A stretch of 64,000 nt of DNA, taken from the NCBI GenBank assembly GCA_002278935.1, contig NCJL01000004.1, positions 1 to 64,000 of the forward strand. The letters are read 5' to 3'. The stretch is from Gallionellales bacterium 39-52-133. Lineage in GTDB: Bacteria > Pseudomonadota > Gammaproteobacteria > Burkholderiales > Gallionellaceae. Below the pieces are notes generated by a model, which saw only the letters and a list, made by a program, of their open reading frames with translations, made no database searches and had not been told where the DNA came from. The translations under genes and the position numbers were made by a program. Shown piece after piece: positions 16,334 to 25,104 of the stretch (position 1 is its first letter; the number at the start of each line of letters is the position of its first letter).

Positions 16334-17551
16334 TTAGAACTTGTAACGCAATGATACTGACATTGCCTGTTGTGAGTGTGTGGTTACGTTGGCAGTTGTC
16401 AATCCAAGACCCGAAACATCGACTGATTTCGTTACTTCCGGTGTAATCACAACGGCAGCATCAATATCAAGGGCGCTAGATACCGCGTAGCCGCCACCAA
16501 AGGTGTAGGAACTCTTTACAACACCTGGGAACATCATGTTATTAAAGAAGTTGACAGTAGAGTTACGCTGGCCGGCTCCGAGTTCTGCAATTGGATCATC
16601 AGCATGGTTGTAACCCAAACCGAGCCAGTAACCGTTTGCTGCATATTTGCCACCAACAGCAATAACAGCCTGGTCTTTCCAGTTGAAATCTTTCCAGCCC
16701 TTGGCGCTGCCGTACTGGATGATCTTGTAGTCTGCTGTCACGGTGAGAGCGTCATTCATGGTGTAAGCAACACCGGCTTTCATTTGCGCAGGCTGGTTCA
16801 GATCATCTCCGAAAGCAGCCAATGCAGTTCCAGCTGCACCAGTCAGTCCAAAACCGGTTCCTGCATCAGACAGTTGTGTGCCGTATTTTGCAGCAATTTC
16901 TGACTCGTATGATGCGGCAACTGTTACTTCAGGTGTGACGTTGTAATAACCGCCCATGGAAAAACCAAATGCTGTAACTGTATCCACTTTCTCGGCTGTA
17001 TTGCGAGCCGCACCAGCTGGATTGTTATAAGAGATCATCAAAGTGCCGTATTGCATTACAGGTGAAAAGCCGACGCCATAGTCCTTCTGGTTGTAAGCAA
17101 TGGTAGGAACAATATGCAAAACGGTATGTGCAGTTTTTGCCCTGATATGTGTGTTGGCATTGGCAGCAGTGTAATCAACACCCATGCCGGCAATACCAGC
17201 CATGGCAATACCATATGTCAGGCTGTCGCTGATTCTGTTGGAATAGGATATGTCGGGTATATAGCTTGTTTTTGCATCACTTGTAGCTGCGGTGCCATCC
17301 ATACCATCGTTGGTAACGGTTGGCTTGAACAGTACGATGCCACCTGTTACTTCGGAGGCTTTAGACTTGCCCAGCATCGCAGGGTTTGCAAATACGCTAT
17401 CCGCGCCTGTAAAGTTCGCGACGCCGGAGCCACCCAATGCGGTATTTTGAGAGCCGACTGCCATCATGACTGCACCGTTTGTAGCATAGGCCATTGGAGA
17501 AACCAGTCCCAATGCAATCAGTGCTGCAACAATTTTTGTATTCTTATTCAT
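16334..17551 (-). CDS. Outer membrane protein, OmpP1/FadL/TodX family
   Basis: 405-residue precursor with a clear signal peptide (KIVAALIALGLVSPMAYA, cleavage near residue 23). The mature start is TNGAVMMAVGSQNTALGG; the N-terminal hatch of FadL proteins begins with such a Gly/Asn-rich segment. Alternating beta-strand pattern follows, and the last residue is Phe (LRYKF), as expected for BAM substrates. FadL-type porins take up hydrophobic compounds. Position beside sulfur-oxidation genes suggests, but does not show, a role with hydrophobic sulfur or organic substrates. It has its own terminator. Confidence 0.87.
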   Translation of the reverse strand: MNKNTKIVAALIALGLVSPMAYATNGAVMMAVGSQNTALGGSGVANFTGADSVFANPAMLGKSKASEVTGGIVLFKPTVTNDGMDGTAATSDAKTSYIPDISYSNRISDSLTYGIAMAGIAGMGVDYTAANANTHIRAKTAHTVLHIVPTIAYNQKDYGVGFSPVMQYGTLMISYNNPAGAARNTAEKVDTVTAFGFSMGGYYNVTPEVTVAASYESEIAAKYGTQLSDAGTGFGLTGAAGTALAAFGDDLNQPAQMKAGVAYTMNDALTVTADYKIIQYGSAKGWKDFNWKDQAVIAVGGKYAANGYWLGLGYNHADDPIAELGAGQRNSTVNFFNNMMFPGVVKSSYTFGGGYAVSSALDIDAAVVITPEVTKSVDVSGLGLTTANVTTHSQQAMSVSLRYKF

Positions 17552-17626
17552 ATCTCTTCCCTATAGTATTTATAACATTTAAAAAACTACTACCTTTTTT
17601 CCCCTGCTTCCAACTTCCAATACAAC

Positions 17627-18091
17627 TTAAATAAACAGACAAACATCCGCTTCGCCGGCGAATTCCATAAAGGATGCAGCACCTACATAATCAACACCAC
17701 CGATGAAATCTGTCTTGTCGAACTCGAACAGATCAACAGTCATCTGGCAGGCAACGAATTTAACATCGGCTTCAATGCACATATCGCGCAGTTCTTGCAG
17801 GGATGCAACACCCTTGCTCTTGATTTTCTGTTTCATCATCATGCTGGCCATGGCTTCCATGCCCGGCAATGCCTGTACGAAAACGGGCATGGGGATGGGC
17901 ATGGGCATGGCCGGGTTTGCCAGCGGGCTGACACGGATGCCGTCCATGTCTTTGCGTAGCAGCTCGAGGCCGTAGAAGGTGCAAAAAACTTGCACATCCC
18001 AGCCGAGCGCGGCGGCGGTGGAGGCGAGGATCAGCGGAGGATAGGCCATATCCAGCGTGCCCTTGGTTGCAATAATTCCCATTTTTTTCAT
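17627..18091 (-). CDS. dsrE2: DsrE2-type sulfur carrier protein (DsrE/DsrF/DrsH-like family)
   Basis: 154 residues. DsrE2 proteins take part in cytoplasmic sulfane-sulfur transfer with TusA in sulfur oxidisers. Cysteines at 37, 105, 115 and 151 are candidates for persulfide carriage; C115 lies in the conserved VACQMTVD segment. A Pro/Met-rich hydrophobic stretch (residues about 60-85) is typical of the DsrE2 branch, which associates with membranes. It lies 52 bases after tusA on the same strand. The rhodanese that often completes an rhd-tusA-dsrE2 unit is missing here. Confidence 0.88.
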   Translation of the reverse strand: MKKMGIIATKGTLDMAYPPLILASTAAALGWDVQVFCTFYGLELLRKDMDGIRVSPLANPAMPMPIPMPVFVQALPGMEAMASMMMKQKIKSKGVASLQELRDMCIEADVKFVACQMTVDLFEFDKTDFIGGVDYVGAASFMEFAGEADVCLFI

Positions 18092-18142
18092 GGTGTCATC
18101 CTTTTTATCAGGGTTCTGCTAAATGAAATGAAAAAGAAGTTT

Positions 18143-18370
18143 TTACTTCTTTTTCATCATAAAAATGTACTCGCCTTTTTCTTCGCTGGAAGAAACCAGG
18201 GTGTTGCCGGTTTGATTGGCAAAGGCCTGCATGTCTTTAACGGAACCCGCATCGGTGGAAACAACTTTCAGAACTTGACCGGCGGTCATGTCGGCCAGGG
18301 CCTTTTTTGTTTTCAGGATAGGGAGTGGGCAGTTCATACCACGGGTATCTAGTTCTTTGTCAAAACTCAT
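18143..18370 (-). CDS. tusA: TusA-family sulfurtransferase
   Basis: 75 residues with the hallmark DTRGMNCPLPILKTKKAL; Cys14 in the CPxP motif carries persulfide sulfur. In sulfur oxidisers TusA hands sulfur to DsrE-type partners and on to oxidation enzymes. A good Shine-Dalgarno (GGAG) lies before the ATG at 18370. It is the first gene of a tusA-dsrE2 pair. The upstream region carries a palindrome also seen before soeA/sat. Confidence 0.92.
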   Translation of the reverse strand: MSFDKELDTRGMNCPLPILKTKKALADMTAGQVLKVVSTDAGSVKDMQAFANQTGNTLVSSSEEKGEYIFMMKKK

Positions 18371-18464
18371 TTTAAATCTCCATTAATTAAATGTGGAATA
18401 CAAAACAGCGTGTCCTAACCGGTATTGGGTGGATTCCGCCATTAAGAAGTTTTGGCTAACATAC

Positions 18465-18509
18465 GTCTATAACTATAACGAGTGGGAGGTTATAACCCAT
18501 TAGGGTTAT
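18465..18509 (+). promoter_or_regulatory. Candidate operator: 26-bp motif with ATAACCC-n4-GGGTTAT palindrome
   Basis: The palindrome ATAACCC (18492-18498), spacer ATTA, GGGTTAT (18503-18509) lies about 120 bases upstream of tusA. The preceding sequence from CTAT at 18473 matches, without gaps, two blocks upstream of the NarX-like kinase gene (62235-62260 and 62404-62429). The 13 bases GTCTATAACTATA at 18465 recur exactly at 62227. The core palindrome also occurs at 23579 between soeA and sat. Confidence 0.5.
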
Positions 18510-18590
18510 GAGGATATTTGGCTTGAAAAATCAAGCGATAGCAAAGAGAAGCTGCCTGGATTTGACGATTGAATGAAGCTATTTATGAAA

Positions 18591-18620
18591 TGCAAGTGTT
18601 GTAATTTTGCAACACTTGCA
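18591..18620 (-). terminator. Perfect 11-bp inverted repeat downstream of soeC
   Basis: TGCAAGTGTTG (18591-18601) and CAACACTTGCA (18610-18620) flank an 8-base loop, 53 bases beyond the soeC stop. It probably ends the soe transcript, although the U-tract is weak. An operator role for tusA expression is less likely because of the distance. Confidence 0.5.
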
Positions 18621-18672
18621 GCTTTAAATAAAATTAATAATGAGCGAATTTTTAATTGGGAGGCGGGCGGGA

Positions 18673-19647
18673 TCAGGCCACTTTTTGGTAATACAAATTC
18701 TGGGGATGATTGGCCTCGGCAAAAAAGAACCAGCGTTCGGCAAGCAGCCCCGCATATTGAATCACAAATGCCGCAACCAGCAGCTTGGGTGAAGAAAGGC
18801 CGGGCACCAGCAGGATTAGCGGCAGTATGAAAGTCAGCACAATAAATCCGGGCTTGATGGTGCGAATAAATGCCGCACTCTTGCCATGGAAAAAAGCGCG
18901 TGTGTTGAAAGATCCGCCCATGGAACCTTGCGAGATTTGCACAATGTTCGGGTGTTTGATGCCGATGGCTGTGCTCAATGATGACTTGGGTTTGATGCGC
19001 GAGTTACGCCACAGGGAAGCGCTGCGGCTGATGAATGCAAGTGCGGTCAAAATGATTGCCCAGCCCGCATAGAATCCGGTCAGTTGGGGCGCCGCCATTG
19101 CCGCGAATACGCTGGCCAGCAGAAAGCCGGAAGCGCCGCCAAAAAGGGTAAAGTTTATAGGGGTAAGTGGCGTGTGCCACTCCTGCATAAAACGCAGACA
19201 CGCATAGATCATGCCCGTGCTGATAAACAGTGCGAAGCTTAAAAAGGTGCCGGCAGCGCCGAGTATCAGTGTGATATCAACCTGGTGGCTGCCGGAGAGT
19301 TCGATCATGGGTGCGTTGAAGTTAAACCAGTGCGCGACGCCATACAGAAAAACGGTGCCAATAAATGCCGGCAATACGATCACTTCGCGTGACAGCCACG
19401 AGGTGCGCCACATGGCAGCCGAGCGCCACGCGCGTTCGGGATGGCCAAGGTGAAAGAAGGAGGCAAACAAACCCGCGCCCAGAAAAACCAGTGCGATGAT
19501 GCTGCCCGTGGCATAAAAGCTGCGGCTGTCCTGTGCCGGCAAAAGATCAAAGAAGGAATAAAGCTGGCCTGTGTAAAGGGCCAGAAACAAGCCCTGGCCG
19601 ACACCGATAAGTGTGGTGAGAAAAATAACTGAAAATGGTGGTTTCAT
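18673..19647 (-). CDS. soeC: Sulfite dehydrogenase membrane anchor SoeC (DmsC-like)
   Basis: 324-residue integral membrane protein, about eight spans, of the DmsC/NrfD-like quinone-interacting anchor type. Near residue 62 the segment SFFHLGHPERAWRS carries the conserved HLG-P pattern of DMSO-reductase-type anchors. Third gene of soeABC on the same strand, 130 bases after soeB. It would feed electrons from sulfite oxidation into the quinone pool. Confidence 0.88.
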   Translation of the reverse strand: MKPPFSVIFLTTLIGVGQGLFLALYTGQLYSFFDLLPAQDSRSFYATGSIIALVFLGAGLFASFFHLGHPERAWRSAAMWRTSWLSREVIVLPAFIGTVFLYGVAHWFNFNAPMIELSGSHQVDITLILGAAGTFLSFALFISTGMIYACLRFMQEWHTPLTPINFTLFGGASGFLLASVFAAMAAPQLTGFYAGWAIILTALAFISRSASLWRNSRIKPKSSLSTAIGIKHPNIVQISQGSMGGSFNTRAFFHGKSAAFIRTIKPGFIVLTFILPLILLVPGLSSPKLLVAAFVIQYAGLLAERWFFFAEANHPQNLYYQKVA

Positions 19648-19752
19648 GTTTTTGGTCCTGTTTTTGTTGCTATCTTTTGAAGCTGATTAACAATCCGTTT
19701 TCATTCAAACTTGCACAGGGTGCGTCCCTCGTGCTCTGTGCAAGTGAAATGT

Positions 19753-19779
19753 AAAATATTCAATATAATCAATGACTTA
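19753..19779 (+). repeat. 27-bp AT-rich repeat with IHF-type core, copy 3
   Basis: AAAATATTCAATATAATCAA followed by TGACTTA, an exact IHF consensus end. The final TTA is the complement of the soeB stop codon, so the repeat begins inside the gene and lies in the soeB-soeC gap. Confidence 0.65.
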
Positions 19780-20508
19780 CCAGCTAGTGCTGTCGTCCAG
19801 CGTCGGTTGCTGTTTGGACGGTTTGGGCAACTTGCCATCGATCTTCAGCGGGTTGTCCACACGCATCAATTCATCTTCATGTATGGTCATGGTGGTCTTG
19901 CGACGCGGCAAATAGTGGTTGGCCGGTTGCGTGCCCCATTCCGGCATCAGCGCATAACCGGCGCTTTCACGTATGGCTTTTGACACGACCGATTCCGGAT
20001 CATGCACGTCGCCAAACAGGCGCGCGCTGGTCGGGCATGCCATCACGCAGGAAGGCCTGCGATCGGCTTCGGGCAGGGTCGTGCTATAGATGCGGTCGAC
20101 GCACAGCGTGCATTTTTTCATCACCTTCTGTTTGGCATCGATCTCGCGCGCGCCATACGGACAAGCCCAGGAGCAATATTCGCAGCCTATGCATTTGTCG
20201 TAATCCACCAGCACAATGCCGTCTTCCTTGCGCTTGTAGGAGGCGCCGGTAGGGCATACCGGTACGCACGGCGGTTCTTCGCAGTGCAGGCACGACTTGG
20301 GGAAATGCACGGTGGCCGTGTTGGGGAAAGTCCCCACTTCAAAAGTCTGCACGCGGTTGAAGAAAGTGCCGGAAGGATTGGCGCCGTAAGGATCGCTGTC
20401 GCTCAGCGGGCCGGCAGGGCCGGAGGTATTCCATTCTTTGCAACTGGTGACGCAGGCGTGGCAGCCCACGCAAACATTCAGGTCGATAACGAGTGCTAAT
20501 TGGGTCAT
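19777..20508 (-). CDS. soeB: Sulfite dehydrogenase iron-sulfur subunit SoeB
   Basis: About 243 residues from ATG 20508, which overlaps the soeA stop (ATGA); an upstream in-frame ATG would run into soeA and gives a non-family N-terminus. Four ferredoxin-type cysteine groups are visible: CVGCHACVTSC, CLHCEEPPCVPVC, CIGCEYCSWAC and a split CTLC...C..AC set, i.e. four [4Fe-4S] clusters. It forms the cytoplasmic electron wire between SoeA and SoeC. Confidence 0.92.
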   Translation of the reverse strand: MTQLALVIDLNVCVGCHACVTSCKEWNTSGPAGPLSDSDPYGANPSGTFFNRVQTFEVGTFPNTATVHFPKSCLHCEEPPCVPVCPTGASYKRKEDGIVLVDYDKCIGCEYCSWACPYGAREIDAKQKVMKKCTLCVDRIYSTTLPEADRRPSCVMACPTSARLFGDVHDPESVVSKAIRESAGYALMPEWGTQPANHYLPRRKTTMTIHEDELMRVDNPLKIDGKLPKPSKQQPTLDDSTSW

Positions 20509-23408
20509 TTCTTCTTGCCTCCGGCAAAATAGGCCAACCATTTGCCAAAGTATGGCTTGGTTCCGGGATAGGGTTTAAGCGGTTCAAACTGCGGTGAAGT
20601 CTGCTCCGGTTCGCCGGCTTCGGCGGGGTAGATGCGCACGCGCACATCGAACCAGGCCGCCTGTCCGGTGATGGGGTCGGAGTTGGAAGTGGTGCCGCCG
20701 GTTTTGACCGGCAGCTCTTCCGAGATTACGTGATTGAGCAAAAAGCCGAGCTGAGATTCATTGGCGCTTGGCAGCAGGTTCCATGCGCCGGCAGATTTTC
20801 CGATCGCGTTCCAAGTCCATACCGTGCCGGGCTCAACCGATTCAGAGTGGCGGCACATGCAGCGTACCTTGCCCCACGGCGACTCTATCCACATCCAGCC
20901 GCCGTCAGCAATGCCGGCTTCCTTTGCGGTGACGGTGTTCACCATCAGGTAGTTGTGTGTATGAATCTGGCGCAGCCATGCATTCTGTGAATCCCACGAG
21001 TGATACATCGCCATCGGTCGTTGCGTAATCGCGGCGAGCGGGTATTTGTGCAGATCGGTAATCTGTGTTTCCAGCGGCTCGTAGTAAAACGGCAGCGGAT
21101 CGAAGAAGGTTTCGACGCGCTGTTTCAGGTGCTTGGGCGGCTTGCGTGTGAGTCCCTTGCCCTGCGCTGCTAGGCGGAAGGTTTGCAGCACCTCGGAATA
21201 AATATGCAGCTGGATAGGGTCGGCATAGCGCGTGATGCGGTTACGCTGCGACCATTCCAGATAGCCCTTGTTCCAGTTGCGCATGTACTGGTAAGACTGC
21301 GGCAGCTCGTGGTGATACACGCAGTTGTTGGCCTCGTACATTTCCAGCTGGCGCGGATTGGGTTCGCCCACCATGGATTTTTCGCCACCCTTGCCGCGAT
21401 AGCCCGAGAGGAAGCCGATACCTGACCCCGGTGCGGTTTCGTAGTTGATGATGAAATCCGGATAGTCGCGGAACTTGCGCGAGCCGTCCTGGTTTGAAAA
21501 AGCCGGCAATTTCAGGCGGGAGCCCAGTTCGATCAGCACTTCCTGGAACGGTTTGCACTCTCCCTTGGGCGGGAAGATCGGCACGCGGATGGCATCAACC
21601 GGCCCGTCAAATTCGGAAATTGGCCTGTCCAGCATCGACATCACATCGTGGCGCTCGAGGTAGGTGGTGTCGGGCAGGATTAAATCCGCAAACGAGGTCA
21701 TTTCCGATTCGAAGGCATCGCATACCACCAGAAACGGGATTTTGTATTCGCCGTTTTCTTCCTTGTCGTTGAGCATCTTGCGCACTTCCACTGTGTTCAT
21801 CGTGGAGTTCCAGCCCATGTTCGCCATGAAAATCAGCAGGGTGTCGATTTTGTAGGGATCGCCGCGCCATGCATTGGTGATGACGTTGTGCATCAGGCCG
21901 TGCACCGACAGCGGATGTTCCCACGAGAACGCCTTGTCGATGCGTACCGGCTTGCCTTCGTCATCCACAAACAGATCATCGGGATCAGCCGGCCAGCCCA
22001 GCGGCATGCCATCGAGCGGGGTGTCAGGCTGTACCGCGCGATGTGTATTGGGTGTTTTGGCGCAGGGCGGAATAGGGCGCGGGAATGGCGCCTTGTGACG
22101 GAAGCCGCCCGGACGATCTATCGTGCCCAGCATAGACATCAGGATCGCGAGTGAACGTATGGTGTGGAAACCGTTGGAGTGCGCTGCCAGTCCGCGCATC
22201 GCGTGGAAGGCTACCGGATTGCCGGTGACGGTTTCATGTTCCTTGCCCCATGAGTCCGTCCACGCGATGGGCAACACCACTTTCTGGTCGCGCGCGGTGA
22301 TACCCATTTCATAGGCGAGGCGGTGAATCGTCTCGGCAGGGATGCCGGTGATTTTGGCAGCCCAGTCCGGCGTGTAATCCTTGACGCGTTCCTGCAATAG
22401 CTGGAAGGACGGTTTGACCGGTGTGCCATCGGACAGTTTGAACTCGCCAAAGAGATAGGGATCGGCACCTTCGGCGTGGGTAATCACCGGTTTGTCGCTG
22501 ATGCGGTCCCACCACAATTTGTTTTGCGGGTCGAAGCAGCCTTCTTCCTTTGGCACTTCCGAACGTACAAACATGCCGAATTCGTCATGCTCCGCATCGA
22601 GGTTCACCAGTTCACCGGCATTGGTGTAACGCGCCAGGAATTCGCGGTCATACAGGCCCATTGCAATCAGCTCGTGGATCAGCGCCAGCATCAGCGCGCC
22701 ATCGGTGCCGGGCTTGATTGGTACCCATTCGTCGGCAATCGCGGAGTATCCCGTGCGTACCGGATTGATCGAAATGAAGCGGCCGCCATCGCGCTTGAAT
22801 TTTGAAATCGCGATCTTGAGCGGATTGGAATGGTGATCTTCAGCCGTGCCGATCATGATAAATAATTTTGCGCGTTCCAGATCGGGGCCGCCAAATTCCC
22901 AGAACGAGCCGCCTATGGTGTAGATCATGCCGGCCGCCATATTCACCGAGCAGAAACCGCCATGCGCCGCGTAGTTGGGCGTGCCAAACTGGCGCGCAAA
23001 CAATCCGGTGAGCGCCTGCATCTGGTCGCGTCCGGTAAACAAGGCGAATTTTTTGGGATCGGTGGAACGAATTTTCTGTAGCCGCTCGGCCAATATAGAG
23101 AAGGTCTGTTCCCAGCTGATCGGTTCAAAATCACCGGCACCACGCTCGGCGCCTTTTTTGCGCAACAGTGGCTGCGTTAATCGGGCGGGCGAATACTGCT
23201 TCATGATGCCGGAGCTGCCCTTGGCGCAAATCACACCATTGTTGAGCGGGTGGTTGGGGTTGCCATCGATGTAGCGAACTTCGCCATCGCGCAGATGCAC
23301 GCGTATGCCGCAACGGCAAGCGCACATATAACAAGTGGTAGTGCGCATCTCAAGCTTTGCGTCTGCAGGAGTTACCCCTATTGGATCATGTAATGGTGTT
23401 GATGACAT
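20505..23408 (-). CDS. soeA: Sulfite dehydrogenase molybdopterin subunit SoeA
   Basis: 967 residues, DMSO-reductase family. The N-terminus holds the [4Fe-4S] ligands C26-x2-C29-x3-C33-x27-C61 and no twin-arginine signal, consistent with the cytoplasmic location of Soe. Molybdopterin-domain landmarks include GRDQMQALTGLFARQFG and the C-terminal dinucleotide-binding domain (HNYLMVNTVTAKEAG). It oxidises sulfite directly to sulfate, passing electrons via SoeB and SoeC to quinone. It is divergent from sat, with a shared control region. A polysulfide or thiosulfate reductase cannot be wholly excluded, but length, gene order and the tusA/dsrE2/apr/sat context favour Soe. Confidence 0.9.
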   Translation of the reverse strand: MSSTPLHDPIGVTPADAKLEMRTTTCYMCACRCGIRVHLRDGEVRYIDGNPNHPLNNGVICAKGSSGIMKQYSPARLTQPLLRKKGAERGAGDFEPISWEQTFSILAERLQKIRSTDPKKFALFTGRDQMQALTGLFARQFGTPNYAAHGGFCSVNMAAGMIYTIGGSFWEFGGPDLERAKLFIMIGTAEDHHSNPLKIAISKFKRDGGRFISINPVRTGYSAIADEWVPIKPGTDGALMLALIHELIAMGLYDREFLARYTNAGELVNLDAEHDEFGMFVRSEVPKEEGCFDPQNKLWWDRISDKPVITHAEGADPYLFGEFKLSDGTPVKPSFQLLQERVKDYTPDWAAKITGIPAETIHRLAYEMGITARDQKVVLPIAWTDSWGKEHETVTGNPVAFHAMRGLAAHSNGFHTIRSLAILMSMLGTIDRPGGFRHKAPFPRPIPPCAKTPNTHRAVQPDTPLDGMPLGWPADPDDLFVDDEGKPVRIDKAFSWEHPLSVHGLMHNVITNAWRGDPYKIDTLLIFMANMGWNSTMNTVEVRKMLNDKEENGEYKIPFLVVCDAFESEMTSFADLILPDTTYLERHDVMSMLDRPISEFDGPVDAIRVPIFPPKGECKPFQEVLIELGSRLKLPAFSNQDGSRKFRDYPDFIINYETAPGSGIGFLSGYRGKGGEKSMVGEPNPRQLEMYEANNCVYHHELPQSYQYMRNWNKGYLEWSQRNRITRYADPIQLHIYSEVLQTFRLAAQGKGLTRKPPKHLKQRVETFFDPLPFYYEPLETQITDLHKYPLAAITQRPMAMYHSWDSQNAWLRQIHTHNYLMVNTVTAKEAGIADGGWMWIESPWGKVRCMCRHSESVEPGTVWTWNAIGKSAGAWNLLPSANESQLGFLLNHVISEELPVKTGGTTSNSDPITGQAAWFDVRVRIYPAEAGEPEQTSPQFEPLKPYPGTKPYFGKWLAYFAGGKKK

Positions 23409-23715
23409 AGGCTGCCGTTTTTCATTTAATAAAGAGTTGATTGGGTTGCCAACAGATAAACAGACTATATGAGAGGTGTTTAAAGCTAACCGGCTAAAGA
23501 GTCAGAAATTTTATCATAACTCAGACGAATATTATAAATTTGCTATATAGCAAGAGGGTTGCGAAACACAACAGGCTTATAACCCTTATGGGTAATTCTC
23601 ATGAACACTTAAGGGTTATCGTAGCCTCAAGGTTAATGGACTACTATCCTGCTGGCTCAGGGAAAGTAGCAAAAAGTCTATATATAATAAGGCGTTAATA
23701 TTAGAGGAGTATTAT
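23409..23715. promoter_or_regulatory. Divergent soe / sat control region
   Basis: This 307-base region has no coding frame. It holds ATAACCC-TTAT-GGGTAAT (23579-23596), the same 7-4-7 layout as upstream of tusA, plus a half site GGGTTAT at 23613-23619. A TATAAT box at 23683-23688 and the strong Shine-Dalgarno AGAGGAGT (23703-23710) serve sat. No good -35 box is seen at the proper spacing, which suits an activator-dependent promoter. Confidence 0.5.
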
Positions 23716-24891
23716 ATGGCATTGGTAAATCCGCATGGTGGTGGTGGTCTCAATCCGTTGTTGCTTGAAGGGAGTGCGCTCAAGGCTGAACAGGAGCGCG
23801 CCAAGAAGTTAACACAAATCAAAGTGAGTTCGCGCGAAAAGGGCGACATCATTATGTTTGGCATTGGCGGCTTCACACCGCTGGACGGTTTTATGACGCA
23901 CTCCGACTGGTCGGGCGTGTGCGACGGCATGAAAACAGCAAATGGCCTGTTCTGGCCTATACCCATTACACTTTCAGTCGACAAGGCAACTGCGGATGCG
24001 CTCAAGACCGGGCAGGAAGTTGCGCTGACCGATGCAGAAAATGGAGAGATTCTGGCGACCATGATGGTCAGCGAGAAATATGTGATCGACAAGGCGCACG
24101 AATGCGCCATGGTATTTAAAACTACTGATCCCAAGCATCCGGGCGTGAAAATGGTGATGGAGCAGGGCGATGTAAACCTGGCCGGATCTATCAAGGTGCT
24201 GTCGCAAGGCGGCTTCCCTGAGAAATATCCCGAGTTGTTCAAGACTCCCGCACAGACGCGCGAAATCTTCACCAAGATGGGCTGGTCAAAAATTGCCTGC
24301 TTCCAGACGCGCAACCCCATGCACCGTTCGCACGAATACCTTGCGAAAATTGCAATTGAAGTATGCGATGGCGTGCTGATTCATTCGCTGCTGGGTAACC
24401 TCAAGCCCGGCGATATTCCTGCTGAAGTTCGCGCCCAGGCTATTGGCGTGCTGACCGAAAAATATTTCGTGAAGAAAACCGTGGTGCAGGCGGGTTATCC
24501 GCTGGACATGCGCTACGCTGGTCCGCGCGAAGCGTTGCTGCATGCGGTATTCCGCCAGAACTATGGTTGCTCGCACCAGATTGTGGGTCGCGATCACGCC
24601 GGTGTGGGCAGTTACTACGGCCCATTTGATGCGCATGCGATTTTTGACCATGTGCCAAAAGGTGCGCTGGAAACGGAAGCGCTCAAGATTGATATTTCCT
24701 TCTGGTGTTACAAGTGCGGCGGCATGGCCTCGGCCAAGACCTGTCCGCATGATGATGCGGATCGTCTGCAGGTTTCCGGCACGCAGTTGCGCAACGCCCT
24801 TTCCAAAGGAGAGGATGTGCCAACTGAATTCAGTCGTCCTGAAGTGCTGAAAATCCTGAAGGCATACTACGCATCAATTGACGGCAAATAA
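23716..24891 (+). CDS. sat: Sulfate adenylyltransferase (ATP sulfurylase)
   Basis: 391 residues, homomeric dissimilatory-type enzyme. In sulfur oxidisers it runs towards ATP: APS plus pyrophosphate gives ATP plus sulfate. Visible motifs are [13 protein letters not shown] (HxxH nucleotide site near residue 195) and [16 protein letters not shown]. There is also a zinc-type set C-x2-C-x8-C-x-H ([15 protein letters not shown]), as in thermophilic and symbiont enzymes. Strong RBS. It precedes aprMBA on the same strand and is divergent from soeA. Confidence 0.95.
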   Translation: MALVNPHGGGGLNPLLLEGSALKAEQERAKKLTQIKVSSREKGDIIMFGIGGFTPLDGFMTHSDWSGVCDGMKTANGLFWPIPITLSVDKATADALKTGQEVALTDAENGEILATMMVSEKYVIDKAHECAMVFKTTDPKHPGVKMVMEQGDVNLAGSIKVLSQGGFPEKYPELFKTPAQTREIFTKMGWSKIACFQTRNPMHRSHEYLAKIAIEVCDGVLIHSLLGNLKPGDIPAEVRAQAIGVLTEKYFVKKTVVQAGYPLDMRYAGPREALLHAVFRQNYGCSHQIVGRDHAGVGSYYGPFDAHAIFDHVPKGALETEALKIDISFWCYKCGGMASAKTCPHDDADRLQVSGTQLRNALSKGEDVPTEFSRPEVLKILKAYYASIDGK

Positions 24892-24990
24892 ATCTGGATT
24901 TAAACGAACAACTGTAACGTTGTCCGTATATTTTTGTAGGTGAATTTTGGTAGCAATATTTTTAACGTAATTTTATATGGAGGTAACACA

Positions 24991-25059
24991 ATGCCAACTA
25001 TTGTACGTGCTGATAAATGTGATGGATGCAAGATCCATTACAAAATCCTGAAGGATTAG
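24991..25059 (+). CDS. 22-codon mini-ORF resembling the AprB N-terminus (relic or leader peptide)
   Basis: ATG at 24991, stop at 25059; an excellent Shine-Dalgarno (GGAGGT) sits eight bases upstream. The product reads MPTIVRADKCDGCK then IHYKILKD. Its start matches AprB of this locus (MPTFVYMTRCDGCG), with both Cys in the same positions (10 and 13). The form DKCDGCK recalls the AprB type of the other Apr lineage. It may be an aprB copy shortened by an internal deletion, or a translated leader. It is too short for an Fe-S cluster by itself. Confidence 0.5.
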   Translation: MPTIVRADKCDGCKIHYKILKD

Positions 25060-25104
25060 TAATTACAAGATAATTTTGAGCCTAACAAATTTGAGGAAAT
25101 TTTT

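Noticed and set aside
20505..23408. Periplasmic polysulfide/thiosulfate reductase
   Set aside because: No twin-arginine signal, and neighbours are sulfur-oxidation genes; the gene order fits cytoplasmic SoeABC better.
24991..25059. Independent small ferredoxin
   Set aside because: Only two cysteines and 22 codons; it cannot bind a normal [4Fe-4S] cluster.
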